Part shown: piece by piece, positions 7,595 through 15,716 of the stretch | Numbering within the stretch: position 1 is the stretch's first letter | Layout: the number at the start of each line of letters is the position of its first letter | Assembly: GCF_024584805.1 (NCBI RefSeq) | Contig: NZ_CP075715.1 | Location: 372,001 to 436,000, forward strand | Length of the DNA: 64,000 bases | Reading direction: 5' to 3' | From: Streptomyces sp. FIT100 | GTDB lineage: Bacteria; Actinomycetota; Actinomycetes; Streptomycetales; Streptomycetaceae | Notes under the pieces: model-generated | Database searches by the model: none | What the model was told of the DNA's origin: nothing | Seen by the model: the letters and a program-made list of their open reading frames with translations, nothing else | Position numbers and translations under genes: made by a program

Positions 7595-8068
7595 ATGGAA
7601 TCGCGTCTCAACTACTTCGGCAACCCCCTCGCGGGCAAGGTGCTGAAGCACATCAACTCGGCGAGCAAGGTCGTGTCGGACTCGGGGCTGCCGGTCGCCA
7701 CCCAGGAACTGGTGAAGATCCGCGCCAGCCAGATCAACGGCTGCGGCTTCTGCACCGACATGCACACCAAGGACGCCGCCGCGGCCGGCGAGACCCCGCT
7801 GCGGCTCAACCTGGTCGCCGCCTGGCGCGAGGCCACGGTCTTCACCGAGGCCGAGCGCGCCGCCCTGGAACTGGCGGAGCAGGGCACCCGCATCGCGGAC
7901 GCCGCCGGTGGCGTCACCGACACGGCCTGGGCGAACGCCGCCAAGCACTACGACGAGGACCAACTCGTCGCGCTCATCTCGCTCATCGCCGTCATCAACA
8001 CCTACAACCGCATCAACGTGATCAACCAGCAGCCGGCCGGCAGCTACCAGCCCGGCCAGTTCGGCTGA
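7595..8068 (+). CDS. Carboxymuconolactone-decarboxylase/AhpD-family protein
   Basis: 157-residue cytoplasmic all-helical protein of the CMD/AhpD family. The redox motif INGCGFCTDMH matches the CxxCxxxH centre of alkylhydroperoxidase-like members, so a peroxide- or thiol-dependent activity is plausible. The start ATG at 7595 has AAGGAG 6-11 nt upstream; the longer upstream frame runs through the promoter and is rejected. Genes of this family are one of the three classic partners of ECF41 sigma factors (carboxymuconolactone decarboxylase, oxidoreductase, epimerase), and an ECF41-type promoter stands directly in front, with a sigJ-type gene 1.1 kb downstream. The physiological substrate is unknown. 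Confidence 0.88.
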   Translation: MESRLNYFGNPLAGKVLKHINSASKVVSDSGLPVATQELVKIRASQINGCGFCTDMHTKDAAAAGETPLRLNLVAAWREATVFTEAERAALELAEQGTRIADAAGGVTDTAWANAAKHYDEDQLVALISLIAVINTYNRINVINQQPAGSYQPGQFG

Positions 8069-8099
8069 GCCGAGGGATCCGGCCCGCCGGACACGTGCA

Positions 8100-8140
8100 G
8101 CCCGTCCCCTCGTCACCCCGGCCCACGGCGGGGGGACGGG
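8100..8140 (+). terminator. GC-rich hairpin terminator after the AhpD-like gene
   Basis: CCCGTCCCC and GGGGGACGGG form a 9-bp stem 33-73 nt after the stop codon, with no T-run, as is common in Streptomyces. Confidence 0.6.
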
Positions 8141-8180
8141 CTTCCGGCACGCGCCGGCCGGTCACATCGTTCCGGTCTGG

Positions 8181-8409
8181 GACGCCATCGTCACCGGCGC
8201 AGGGTCCGGCATCGGCCGTGCGACAGCTCGGGAGCCGCGAGACAGACACCGCGGCAACGGTCGTCACCACTGCCGTGGCGCCCCTGGCAGAGACGGACCG
8301 CTCAACGATCACCGGGCTCTTCGACCTCAATGCGACGGCGGCGATGAGCGCGCGCCGTGACCTGCTCGCCGCGAATCCTCACCCGCACCTGGGGCACAAT
8401 GGTCGGTGA
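8181..8409 (+). pseudogene. Fragments of a short-chain dehydrogenase
   Basis: A Rossmann glycine motif, DAIVTGAGSGIGRATA, is readable at 8181-8228. In a different frame, from 8262, VVTTAVAPLAETD and ITGLFDLNATAAMSA resemble the segment after strand 4 of SDRs (fdxN motif). The middle of the coenzyme domain and the whole catalytic half with YxxxK are missing, and the pieces are out of frame. Short-chain dehydrogenases are common companions of ECF41 genes, so a former partner gene may have decayed here. Moderate confidence because the pieces are short. Confidence 0.5.
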
Positions 8410-8460
8410 ATGTCCCGCAGCGCTTCGTAGCGCATCCAGCGCATGCAGGGGATGGTGGAC

Positions 8461-8943
8461 ATGTCGTACCCACCGCAGGTGTACTCGGGAGACAGCGGCG
8501 AGATCAGCGCGCACTTCCGGTCGGCGGACGCTGCGCCGGATTTCGGCACACACGACGAAGGCGGCATTCACTACTTGGCGACCACGGTCACCACGCGCGG
8601 TGAATTCGGCCTCTACCGGGTCGAGATGAGAGAGAACGCGGGCGGCCCCAAGACTCATTTCCACCGATGCATATCGGAGTCCTTTTTCATCCTTGACGGA
8701 ACGGTTCGTCTTTTCAACGGTGCCGAGTGGATCGACGCACACAGCGGCGACTTCCTGTACGTACCGCAGGGCGGACTGCACGCCTTTCGCAACGACTCCG
8801 ACGCACCGGCTCAGATGCTGCTGCTCTTCACGCCGGGCGCACCGCGCGAGGAATACTTCGAGAACCTGTCTCAGCTGGCCGGCTACACGGACGAGGAACG
8901 CGCCAGGTTCCTCGTGAAGCACGACTCGTACTTTGTGGAGTGA
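8461..8943 (+). CDS. Cupin-domain protein
   Basis: 160-residue single-cupin protein. The barrel shows THFHRCISESFFILDGTVRL (cupin motif 1 with His-x-His and Glu) and GDFLYVPQGGLHAFRN (motif 2 with His), so the metal site looks complete. I chose the ATG at 8461 (MSYPPQ); in-frame ATGs at 8443 and 8452 are possible. The C-terminal tail after the barrel (about 45 residues, YTDEERARFLVKHDSYFVE) is typical of small Streptomyces cupins. It lies 192 nt upstream of and in the same direction as the sigJ-type gene. No ECF41-type promoter was found before it. Function unknown; a dioxygenase, isomerase or ligand-binding role are all possible. Confidence 0.8.
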   Translation: MSYPPQVYSGDSGEISAHFRSADAAPDFGTHDEGGIHYLATTVTTRGEFGLYRVEMRENAGGPKTHFHRCISESFFILDGTVRLFNGAEWIDAHSGDFLYVPQGGLHAFRNDSDAPAQMLLLFTPGAPREEYFENLSQLAGYTDEERARFLVKHDSYFVE

Positions 8944-9135
8944 CCCCGGGCCACCCGGTGCGGTTCCCCTCAGCGGTTCCGTCTCCGTCCTGCGTCGGTC
9001 AAACCGCCGAGCCCACAATGAGTGACACGGTTTGCCTAGGTTGGGTTCGACGATGCATGGCCGACCACACCCCGCGAGCGCACGCTGCTGTGACGGCTTG
9101 TAGCATTGGTGATCTCGGGGTCGGAAAGGACAGGC

Positions 9136-10032
9136 ATGCACGCTGGGGAAGACACCGACTCCCTTGACCAGGCGACCAGGGAGTTCCTCGCGGTGCGCCC
9201 GCAGCTCTTCGGCATCGCCTATCGCGTGCTCGGCAGCGCGGTGGAGGCCGAGGACATCCTTCAGGAAGTATGGATGCGGTGGCAGAACACCGACCGCACC
9301 GCCGTCATCGAGCCGGCGGCTTTCCTGGCCACCATCACCACACGCCTGGCGATCAACCTCGCCCAGTCCGCCAGAGTGCGGCGGGAAGCGTACGTCGGGC
9401 CGTGGCTGCCCGAGCCGGTCGACACCAGCCAGGACCCTCAGGTGGGTGCGGAACGGGCCGAGGCCCTCGAAATGGCGGTTCTCCTGCTCCTCGAGAAGCT
9501 GAATCCGGTGGAACGGGCCGCCTACGTCCTGCGAGAGGCGTTCGACTACCCGTACAAGCAGGTCGCGGACATGCTCGAAACGAGTGAGGCCAACACCCGC
9601 CAGCTGGTGAGCCGTGCGCGCAAACACCTGGCCGCCGAGCGCCGGGAGCGCGTCAGCCCGGCCGATCACCGGCGCCTGCTGGAAGTGTTCCTCACCGCGG
9701 CGCAGACGGGCGATCTCGCGGCACTGGAGGGCGTGCTCGCTGCGGACGTCGTCAGCTACGCCGACGGCGGAGGCATGCGTGGCGCATCGAAGATTCCCGT
9801 TGTCGGACGTCCGCACGTCTCCAAGTACCTCGCTGCCTTCGCCCCGCGCTTCTGGCCCGGGTCGGACGTCCGCTGGGTCGAGGCGAACGGCGAGCCGGCC
9901 GTTCTCGTCTCGTCCGGCGGGAAACCCACGGCTCTGCTCTCCGTCGATATCTCGACGGAAGGGATCGAAAAGATCATGTGGGTGATGAATCCGGCCAAGT
10001 TGGCGCCCTATGTGGCGTCGCTGGGCGGCTGA
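9136..10032 (+). CDS. sigJ: ECF41-family (SigJ-type) RNA polymerase sigma factor, copy 1
   Basis: 298-residue sigma factor. Region 2 (about residues 18-85) includes YRVLGSAVEAEDILQEVW; region 4 (about 112-170) includes LNPVERAAYVLREAF and a helix-turn-helix ETSEANTRQLVSRARK. The ECF41 signatures are present: WLPEP in the linker (90-94), and a C-terminal SnoaL-like extension with DGGG (210-213) and NPAKL near the end. In studied ECF41 proteins this extension, rather than an anti-sigma factor, controls activity. The ATG at 9136 follows GGAAAGGA. It lies amid genes with ECF41-type promoters, which makes it a candidate for the sigma factor that reads them. No TGTCACA promoter was seen before this gene itself. 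Confidence 0.93.
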   Translation: MHAGEDTDSLDQATREFLAVRPQLFGIAYRVLGSAVEAEDILQEVWMRWQNTDRTAVIEPAAFLATITTRLAINLAQSARVRREAYVGPWLPEPVDTSQDPQVGAERAEALEMAVLLLLEKLNPVERAAYVLREAFDYPYKQVADMLETSEANTRQLVSRARKHLAAERRERVSPADHRRLLEVFLTAAQTGDLAALEGVLAADVVSYADGGGMRGASKIPVVGRPHVSKYLAAFAPRFWPGSDVRWVEANGEPAVLVSSGGKPTALLSVDISTEGIEKIMWVMNPAKLAPYVASLGG

Positions 10033-10138
10033 GAGACCCACACTCGTCCGTGGCACACGCGGCGGCTGCTGCTACGAGCACAGCACGCCGTTCGCCGCAC
10101 CGCGGCACTCACCGCCCTCGGGTTCCGGATCACTCTGC

Positions 10139-11251
10139 TCAGCCGGCGTGAAGGATCCGAAAGCGATCGGGTTGCGCCGGATCTCGATCAACGACTTGGG
10201 CCGGCGCCCACGCCCATTGCCAAACGCTGATGTCCGGCGTGCGGGAGAACCGGATCGGCCCGCGGGTGCCTTCGACTGCCACGCGCGGCCAGGGTTCGGC
10301 CGTGCGCACCCCGTCCGCGCCATGGGAACGCAGCACATCGGCGAGGACGGCGACCGTGTCGTACCCCTCGAAGGCGACGAAGGAGGGCGCTTCGGCCAGC
10401 CGCTCGCGCAGGGCCGTCCCGACCCGTGCACCGAGTGGACCGAGACGCTCGGGCAGATAGCGCAAGAACGGGATCGCGGCGCCGTCGTCACCCAGCAGCG
10501 TCGCCCATTCGGAGAACTCCGGTTGCCCGGCCGGAGCCCCGATCATGACGTGGGCGAGGCGCTGGTCACGGCGGACGGACTTGACGATCGACACTGCGGG
10601 CTCGGGGTGGCCGACCAGAAGGAGGAGGGCTGTCGCGCCGTTGTCGACGAGTTCGTCGCACACGGCCGTGGGGTCGAGCGCGCGCATGTCGAGTTCGATG
10701 ACGGAGCCGCCGCGTGGAGTGAGGTAGTCCCGCAGAATGCGGGCGCCGGATGCCCAGTAGACACTCGGCTCGGCTGCTACGGCGATTCGACTGTGGCCCG
10801 CGCCGAGGAGGAAGTCGGCGTAGATCTGCCAGCCGTGGGACTGCGCCGGGGCGAGGCGCGCGACCCACTGCGTCGGCCGCTCGGTCAGCGCGTCGAGGAC
10901 CGCTGACGAGCAGAGGAACGGCAGTCCGAGGGCGTCGGCCCTGGCGGCAGCGGCGCGAGCGACCACGCTGTGATACTCCCCCGCCAAGGCAGCGACGCCC
11001 AGGCCGGCCAATTCATCCACGGCGGCCTCGGCCTTCCGTGGATCGGCCGCGGTGTCCCGGACCACCAGCTCGAGTGGTCTTCCGACGATCCCCCCGGCGT
11101 CATTGACTTCACGAACGGCCAACTCGAGTCCAGCGAGCAGGTGCCGGCCCGCCTCGACCCAGCCAGGCCGAGTGAGCGGAACGAGTGCGCCGATCCGGAC
11201 CGATGATCCGTCAGTCCGCTCCGCTCCAGATGGCGATGATGGCGTACTCAT
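10139..11251 (-). CDS. Type 1 periplasmic-binding-fold protein without export signal
   Basis: 370-residue protein of the Leu/Ile/Val-binding fold (Peripla_BP_6 type): IGALVPLTRPGWVEAG at the start of lobe 1, AVREVNDAGGIVGRPLEL, then a second lobe and EGYDTVAVLADVLRSHGADG near the end. ABC amino-acid binding proteins usually have this domain behind a lipobox, but here the N-terminus (MSTPSSPSGAERTDGSS) is hydrophilic, with no hydrophobic core or Cys. It may therefore act as a cytoplasmic ligand sensor like AmiC, or a different start may exist. No transporter genes are nearby. It converges with sigJ copy 1. Confidence 0.75.
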   Translation of the reverse strand: MSTPSSPSGAERTDGSSVRIGALVPLTRPGWVEAGRHLLAGLELAVREVNDAGGIVGRPLELVVRDTAADPRKAEAAVDELAGLGVAALAGEYHSVVARAAAARADALGLPFLCSSAVLDALTERPTQWVARLAPAQSHGWQIYADFLLGAGHSRIAVAAEPSVYWASGARILRDYLTPRGGSVIELDMRALDPTAVCDELVDNGATALLLLVGHPEPAVSIVKSVRRDQRLAHVMIGAPAGQPEFSEWATLLGDDGAAIPFLRYLPERLGPLGARVGTALRERLAEAPSFVAFEGYDTVAVLADVLRSHGADGVRTAEPWPRVAVEGTRGPIRFSRTPDISVWQWAWAPAQVVDRDPAQPDRFRILHAG

Positions 11252-11573
11252 GCGTTTGCGTCTCCCGTGTGCCGATTCGGTTGCAGGGTGCCCGGATCGC
11301 AGAGCTTGCCGAACTGCCGCGGGCTCAGCAGGTGAACGGGGCCGGCCAGGACGGCCCCGACGCCGTGATCACACCGGACACGGCGAGATCCTCTCACCTT
11401 GATCATGTTCCAGGACCCGCCGGCGTCCGGCGGGACATATCTCGGTCGCCCGGACCGCTTCGGCGTGAGAGCCTCACCCCCGTGGCTGGCGAAGCCGATA
11501 GGGAAGAACTGTGGCACCAGCACGGCTGGCGGACGAGTTGTGGCAGCACTCATGGAAGAGGGACTGAGCGACG
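11252..11573. other. Divergent intergenic region
   Basis: No credible gene. It must contain the promoters of the two divergent neighbours. An 8-bp GC stem (CCCGCCGG, CGT, CCGGCGGG; 11416-11434) lies in it and could be regulatory. Confidence 0.5.
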
Positions 11574-12433
11574 ATGCAAGCGTCAGAGGTCCGGCGTGCG
11601 GTGGCCGCGGCCATGTCGGTCGCCTCATCACTCGACTTGGCAGTCGACGACGCGACTGTCCTTCATGACTCCAACAAACTCACTCTGCGTCTGCTGCCTT
11701 GTGACGTCCTGGCCCGGGTGGCCCCGGTAGCGCATCAGGTCGCCCAGTTCGAAGTCGACCTTGCTCAGCGGCTCGCCGCATCCGGGTGCCCTGTGGCTGC
11801 TCTCGAACCTCGAGTGGAGCCACGCGTCTATGCGCGTGACGGCTTCGAGGTCACGCTATGGACCTACTACGCACCCGTGACACTTGGAGAGGTCTCGCCG
11901 GCCGACTACGCCGATGCGCTCGACCGGCTGCATGCCGGCATGCGCAAGCTCGATGTCCCGACTCCGCACTTCACGGACCGGGTCGAGCAGGCTCGACAAC
12001 TCGTCGCGAACCGCGACCGCACTCCGGCGCTCGCCGACGCGGACCGGGAGCTGCTGGGCGACAACTGCGCAGCCTGAGACGAGTGATCGGCGAACACGGC
12101 GGCGCCCAACAGCTTCTCCACGGAGAGCCGCACCCCGGCAACCTGCTCACCACGAAGAACGGGCTGCTGTTCATAGACCTTGAGACGTGCTGCCGTGGGC
12201 CCGTGGAATTCGACCTCGCCCATGCGCCCGAAGAAGTCGGCGCGCACTATCCGGGCGTCGACCAAGACTTGCTGCGCGCGTGCCGGATCCTCGTACTGGC
12301 GATGATCACCACGTGGCGCTGGGATCGAGGCGACCAATACCCGAACGGGCGCCGGCTGGGCGCAGAGTGGCTCGGTCAGATCCGCGCGGCACTCGATCGC
12401 GACGGCGGCCTCGGCCTGGACACCCATGGCTGA
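11574..12433 (+). pseudogene. Aminoglycoside-phosphotransferase-family kinase with one frameshift
   Basis: The first 167 residues (11574-12077) read as the N-lobe and start of the C-lobe of an APH-like kinase, stopping at DNCAA. Continuing in another frame from about 12065 gives LRSLRRVIGEHGG, then the catalytic loop LLHGEPHPGNLLTTKNG and FIDLETCCRGPVEFDLAHAP to 12433. Restoring a single C at about 12064-12066 (AAC CTG) repairs the whole reading frame. In the catalytic loop the usual HxD is HGE, so the base is Glu, an accepted variant in these families. Either a recent one-base deletion or a sequencing error. Substrate unknown; many such proteins are not drug-resistance enzymes. Confidence 0.8.
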
Positions 12434-12469
12434 TCGCGGACTTGCGAGGTCGTAGCCGGTGGGCCACGG

Positions 12470-13366
12470 TCAGCGGGAGGTGAGGGGCGTTTCGGACTCG
12501 ACGCGGGTGAGCTTCTCGGGATTGCGGACGTAGTAGAGGCCGGTGACGCGGGCGTTCTCCACGCGGAAGGCCAGTACGCCGTCGATCACACCGTCCAGGC
12601 GCAGGATGAGTCCGGGGTTGCCGTTGACCGTCGTGGGCTCGCCGGCGAGGGTGCCGCCGGCCTTGTCGACACTGCCGGCCATGTAGCGGAGCACCTTCTC
12701 GGCGCCGACGACCGGCCGCAGGGCCGCCAGCTTGAGACCGCCGCCGTCGCTGACGAAGACGACGTCCGGGGCCAGTACGTTGAGCAGCCCTTGCAGGTCC
12801 CCGGTCTCGAGCGCGCGCTGGAACGAACGCAGCGCTTCCCGGGCTTCCTCCGGGGAAGCCGGTGTGCGCGGCCGGCGGGCGTCGACGTGGCGGCGGGCGC
12901 GGTGGGCGATCTGGCGTGCGGCGGCGGGGCTCTTGCCGGTCGCGGCCGCGATGTCGTCGTAGCCGATGTCGAAGACCTCGCGCAGGACGAAGACGGCGCG
13001 TTCGGTGGGTGAGAGTGTCTCGAGGATGAACATGAGTGCCAGCGACAGGTTCTCGGACAGTTCGACGTCCTCGGCCACGTCCGGCGCGGTGAGCAGGGGC
13101 TCGGGCAGCCAGGGGCCGACGTACGCCTCCTTGCGCCGTTTGAGGGTGCGCAGCCGGTTGAGCGCCTGCCGGGTCGTGATCCGTACGAGGTAGGCGCGCT
13201 GGTCCCGCACCTGCGCCAGGTCGACCCTGACCCACCGCAGCCACGCCTCCTGGAGGACGTCCTCCGCGTCCGCCGCCGATCCGAGCATCTCGTAGGCGAC
13301 GGTGAACAGCAGGTCGCGGTGGGCGACGAATGCCTCGGTCGCGGGGCCGGTGACGTGGTCGTTCAT
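12470..13366 (-). CDS. sigJ: ECF41-family (SigJ-type) RNA polymerase sigma factor, copy 2
   Basis: 298 residues from ATG 13366 (MNDHVTG), behind GAGAGCGAAGAG; the longer frame to 13402 is unlikely. Region 2 has YEMLGSAADAEDVLQEAW; region 4 has LSPTERAVFVLREVFDIGY and GKSPAAARQIAHRARR. ECF41 hallmarks: WLPEP (residues 86-90), DGGG in the SnoaL-like tail and NPEKL near the end. Same length as copy 1 but clearly diverged. The next gene to the right on the same strand, an NDH-2-like oxidoreductase, is the typical ECF41 partner type, and has an ECF41-type promoter. This one is the better candidate as regulator of that gene by proximity; sequence cannot tell which copy reads which promoter. Confidence 0.93.
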   Translation of the reverse strand: MNDHVTGPATEAFVAHRDLLFTVAYEMLGSAADAEDVLQEAWLRWVRVDLAQVRDQRAYLVRITTRQALNRLRTLKRRKEAYVGPWLPEPLLTAPDVAEDVELSENLSLALMFILETLSPTERAVFVLREVFDIGYDDIAAATGKSPAAARQIAHRARRHVDARRPRTPASPEEAREALRSFQRALETGDLQGLLNVLAPDVVFVSDGGGLKLAALRPVVGAEKVLRYMAGSVDKAGGTLAGEPTTVNGNPGLILRLDGVIDGVLAFRVENARVTGLYYVRNPEKLTRVESETPLTSR

Positions 13367-13571
13367 GTCGTGCTCTTCGCTCTCTCGCGGTCGGCCCGGC
13401 ACAGGGAAGCAGGCCGTGGAATGTACCCGGTCCGAAGACTGGGTTGTCGTCGGCAGCCTCCGTCACGGATCGCGTTGTGTGGTGGTGACTCCGGCTCGGT
13501 CCTCCGTGGGCGGAACCGGCCCCGGACCGGACCGCACCGGGCCGGGCCGGGCCCACGGAGGGTCTCGGCGG

Positions 13572-14789
13572 CTAGGCCGAGTGTCGCGTGCCGGACGGCG
13601 CCGTGCGGTTCTCCGATCGCGGCCGTTCCGTGCGGTCGCCGTGGGACCCACGGGACCCACGGGACCCACGGGACCCACGGGAACGGGCCTTGCGTGCCCC
13701 GGACACCAACTTGCCGAGGGTGAACCGGCAGGCGATCTCCTTGATGCCGGCACCGAGCCCTCCGCTGATGCTGAGCGCGTTCACCTTGTCGTTCGGGTAG
13801 GAGAACTGGGTGACGCCCTCGTCCCGGCCGAGGCTGAGGCACTGCCCGGCGAAGTACATCCGGACGGGAGCGGCCTTCTTCCCCGCGATCCGGCGCAGGA
13901 TCGTGTCGGCCGCCGCCGGGCCCAGTTGCACGGCGGCCTGACAGCTCATCCGGAACGGATGGTCCGGCATCACCCCCGCGTCCCCAGCGGCGACGATGCG
14001 CTCGTCATCCACACTGGTCAGCGTCGTGTCGGTGAGCAGACGACCTTCGGTGTCGGTACGCAGCCCGCTGCGGGCGGCCAGGTCCGGGACACGGAATCCC
14101 GCGGTCCAGATCGTCACCGCGCTGGACAGCTCGCGGCCGTCGTCGAGCCGTACGCCGTCGCGTGTCACCTCGGTCACCCGCGCACGGGGACCTTCGAGGA
14201 CGGTCACACCCACCTTCGCGAGTCGGCGGGCGACCGGCCGGCGGACCCGGGCGTGCAGGGAGGGGCCGAGCACGCTGCCGCAGACCAGAGTGACCCTGCG
14301 GCCCGCTTCGGCCAGCTCGGCGGCGGTCTCCAGGCCGGTCGGGCCGGCCCCGACCACGGTGACCGGAGCCGAGGCGGGCGTCGCGGCCAGCGTCGACCGC
14401 AGTCGCTGCGCCCCTTCGAGGTCCGACACCGAGTGAGCGAACTCCGCCGCTCCGGGCACGCCGGGACCGGAGGCGCCGCTGCCGACCGCGTAGACGAGGT
14501 AGTCGTAAGAGACCTCGCCACCGCGGGCCAGCGACACCCGCCGCTCGGCAGCGTCGATCCGGGTCGCGGTGTCGACCACCAGCCGGACGTTCCCGCCCAT
14601 GACCTTCCCGAAGTCCTCGACCGCGTCATCGGAGCCGGTCACGAGCTGGTGCAGGCGGATCCGCTCGACGAAGTCGGGACGCGGATTGACCAGAGTCACC
14701 GACACACCGTCGCGGCGCGCCAGGCTGTTGGCCGCTGTCACGCCCCCGTACCCGCCGCCGACGACGACCACCTCGACGTTCCCGTTCAT
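13572..14789 (-). CDS. FAD/NAD(P)-dependent oxidoreductase, NDH-2-like (ECF41 partner)
   Basis: 405-residue flavoprotein. The N-terminal FAD-binding motif VVVVGGGYGGVTAANSLA and the NAD(P) motif VTVVGAGPTGLETAAELAE are clear, followed by IWTAGFRVPDLA and the FAD-binding ERIVAAGDAG. This is the pyridine nucleotide-disulfide oxidoreductase fold of type II NADH dehydrogenases; no redox Cys pair is seen, as in NDH-2. The second of two adjacent ATGs (14789) has the better spacing from GAGGAG. The C-terminal tail is unusual: KARSRGSRGSRGS repeats encoded by a 9-bp tandem repeat, followed by a Pro/Arg-rich end with no similarity to the family. A TGTCACA-N16-TGTC promoter lies 33 nt upstream. Confidence 0.88.
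   Translation of the reverse strand: MNGNVEVVVVGGGYGGVTAANSLARRDGVSVTLVNPRPDFVERIRLHQLVTGSDDAVEDFGKVMGGNVRLVVDTATRIDAAERRVSLARGGEVSYDYLVYAVGSGASGPGVPGAAEFAHSVSDLEGAQRLRSTLAATPASAPVTVVGAGPTGLETAAELAEAGRRVTLVCGSVLGPSLHARVRRPVARRLAKVGVTVLEGPRARVTEVTRDGVRLDDGRELSSAVTIWTAGFRVPDLAARSGLRTDTEGRLLTDTTLTSVDDERIVAAGDAGVMPDHPFRMSCQAAVQLGPAAADTILRRIAGKKAAPVRMYFAGQCLSLGRDEGVTQFSYPNDKVNALSISGGLGAGIKEIACRFTLGKLVSGARKARSRGSRGSRGSRGSHGDRTERPRSENRTAPSGTRHSA
13643..13678. repeat. Tandem repeat GGGACCCAC x4 inside the oxidoreductase gene
   Basis: Four perfect 9-bp copies plus a partial copy. On the minus strand they encode Gly-Ser-Arg triplets in the C-terminal tail of the oxidoreductase. The copy number keeps the frame, so it could vary without breaking the gene. 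Confidence 0.9.
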
Positions 14790-14821
14790 CATGTCTCCTC
14801 GTGTTGTGGACTCGGCATGGA

Positions 14822-14848
14822 GACACCAGCCGGGCATCCGGTGTGACA
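14822..14848 (-). promoter_or_regulatory. ECF41-type promoter TGTCACA-N16-TGTC
   Basis: On the minus strand TGTCACA (14848-14842), 16 nt, TGTC (14825-14822), then 32 nt to the ATG at 14789 of the NDH-2-like gene. Confidence 0.72.
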
Positions 14849-15026
14849 GCCCGCCGATGAGACGTGGCGCACATCGGACGTGGCGGATGGGCCACGCATT
14901 CCGCCGTGAGTGGCGCAACGGCCCTGCCGGCCCGGAGGCCCCGAGACGGTGGTCAACCGAGGGCCCATGCGGGTGGGACGGTCCGGAGACCAAGCCCAGG
15001 TCCGTCATTCGCATCAAGGGAAGGGC

Positions 15027-15053
15027 TGTCACACGGGCACGTCCGCCTCGGTC
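15027..15053 (+). promoter_or_regulatory. ECF41-type promoter TGTCACA-N16-GGTC
   Basis: TGTCACA 15027-15033, 16 nt, GGTC 15050-15053; the OsmC-like gene starts 108 nt further on. Confidence 0.75.
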
Positions 15054-15160
15054 TTCATGGTGACGAGCAAGGAGGCGCTGCATCCGGGCGGGGCCCCGCC
15101 GTCCCGTCAGGTGATCACCGGCCAGGAGCGGTGCATCGCCTCCCAGAGAGAGGCAGACCG

Positions 15161-15622
15161 ATGTCCGTTCGCACCGTGTCAGTTCGTGAGGGCCGGCGTC
15201 TCGCCCGCTCCGTCGCGGTCGGGCCGCACGTCCTGTTGGCGGACGAGCCCGAGCCCATCAGCGCGGATACGGGACCCACACCTGGGGAACTGCTCCTGGC
15301 CGCGCTCGGGTCGTGCACCTCCATGGCGGTCCGCGCCTACGCGGGTCGGCACGGGTGGCAGCTCCACCAGGTCGACGTGGACCTGGACTTCGATCCGCGG
15401 GGGCAGATCGTCAAGAACGTCAGGCTCGTCGGCGACCTGGAGCCCGCCCACATAGAGAGGCTGCTGACGGTGGCCGGGCGCTGTCCGGTGCAGCGTCTTC
15501 TCACGGGAGACGTTTCGGTGGTGACCGTACCCACGGTTGTGACACCGTACCGCCGACCGCCGGGTGGTACGCCGCAGTCCGAGCGCGGCACCCCGCGCTG
15601 CGGCAAGCACCCCAACGGCTGA
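15161..15622 (+). CDS. OsmC/Ohr-family protein
   Basis: 153-residue cytoplasmic protein of the OsmC family, which reduces organic hydroperoxides with a pair of cysteines. Here GSCTSMAVRAYAGRHGW holds the first Cys on the long central helix, and GRCPVQRLL the second, the usual arrangement. The ISADTGPTPGELLLAALGS segment is characteristic of the OsmC/YhfA branch. The ATG at 15161 follows GAGAGGCAGACCG. The last 25 residues are Pro/Arg/Gly-rich and look unstructured. It has its own ECF41-type promoter, and is followed after 94 nt by the ferredoxin-reductase-like gene, probably in one transcript. Its presence supports a peroxide or thiol-stress role for the regulon. Confidence 0.88.
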   Translation: MSVRTVSVREGRRLARSVAVGPHVLLADEPEPISADTGPTPGELLLAALGSCTSMAVRAYAGRHGWQLHQVDVDLDFDPRGQIVKNVRLVGDLEPAHIERLLTVAGRCPVQRLLTGDVSVVTVPTVVTPYRRPPGGTPQSERGTPRCGKHPNG

Positions 15623-15716
15623 ACGGCGGGTCGTCGCAGGCTGCGCATTCACGCGCACTGGCCGGTGACTCTCATAACCTGACCCACAGCATGCGACATC
15701 CGAGATGAGGAACATC

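Noticed and set aside
11574-12433. Antibiotic-resistance aminoglycoside kinase
   Set aside because: Only the general kinase fold is supported; nothing shows aminoglycoside specificity and the gene is frameshifted.
15537-15548. ECF41-type promoter on the minus strand
   Set aside because: TGTCACA is there, but no NGTC at the right distance, and it points into the OsmC coding region.
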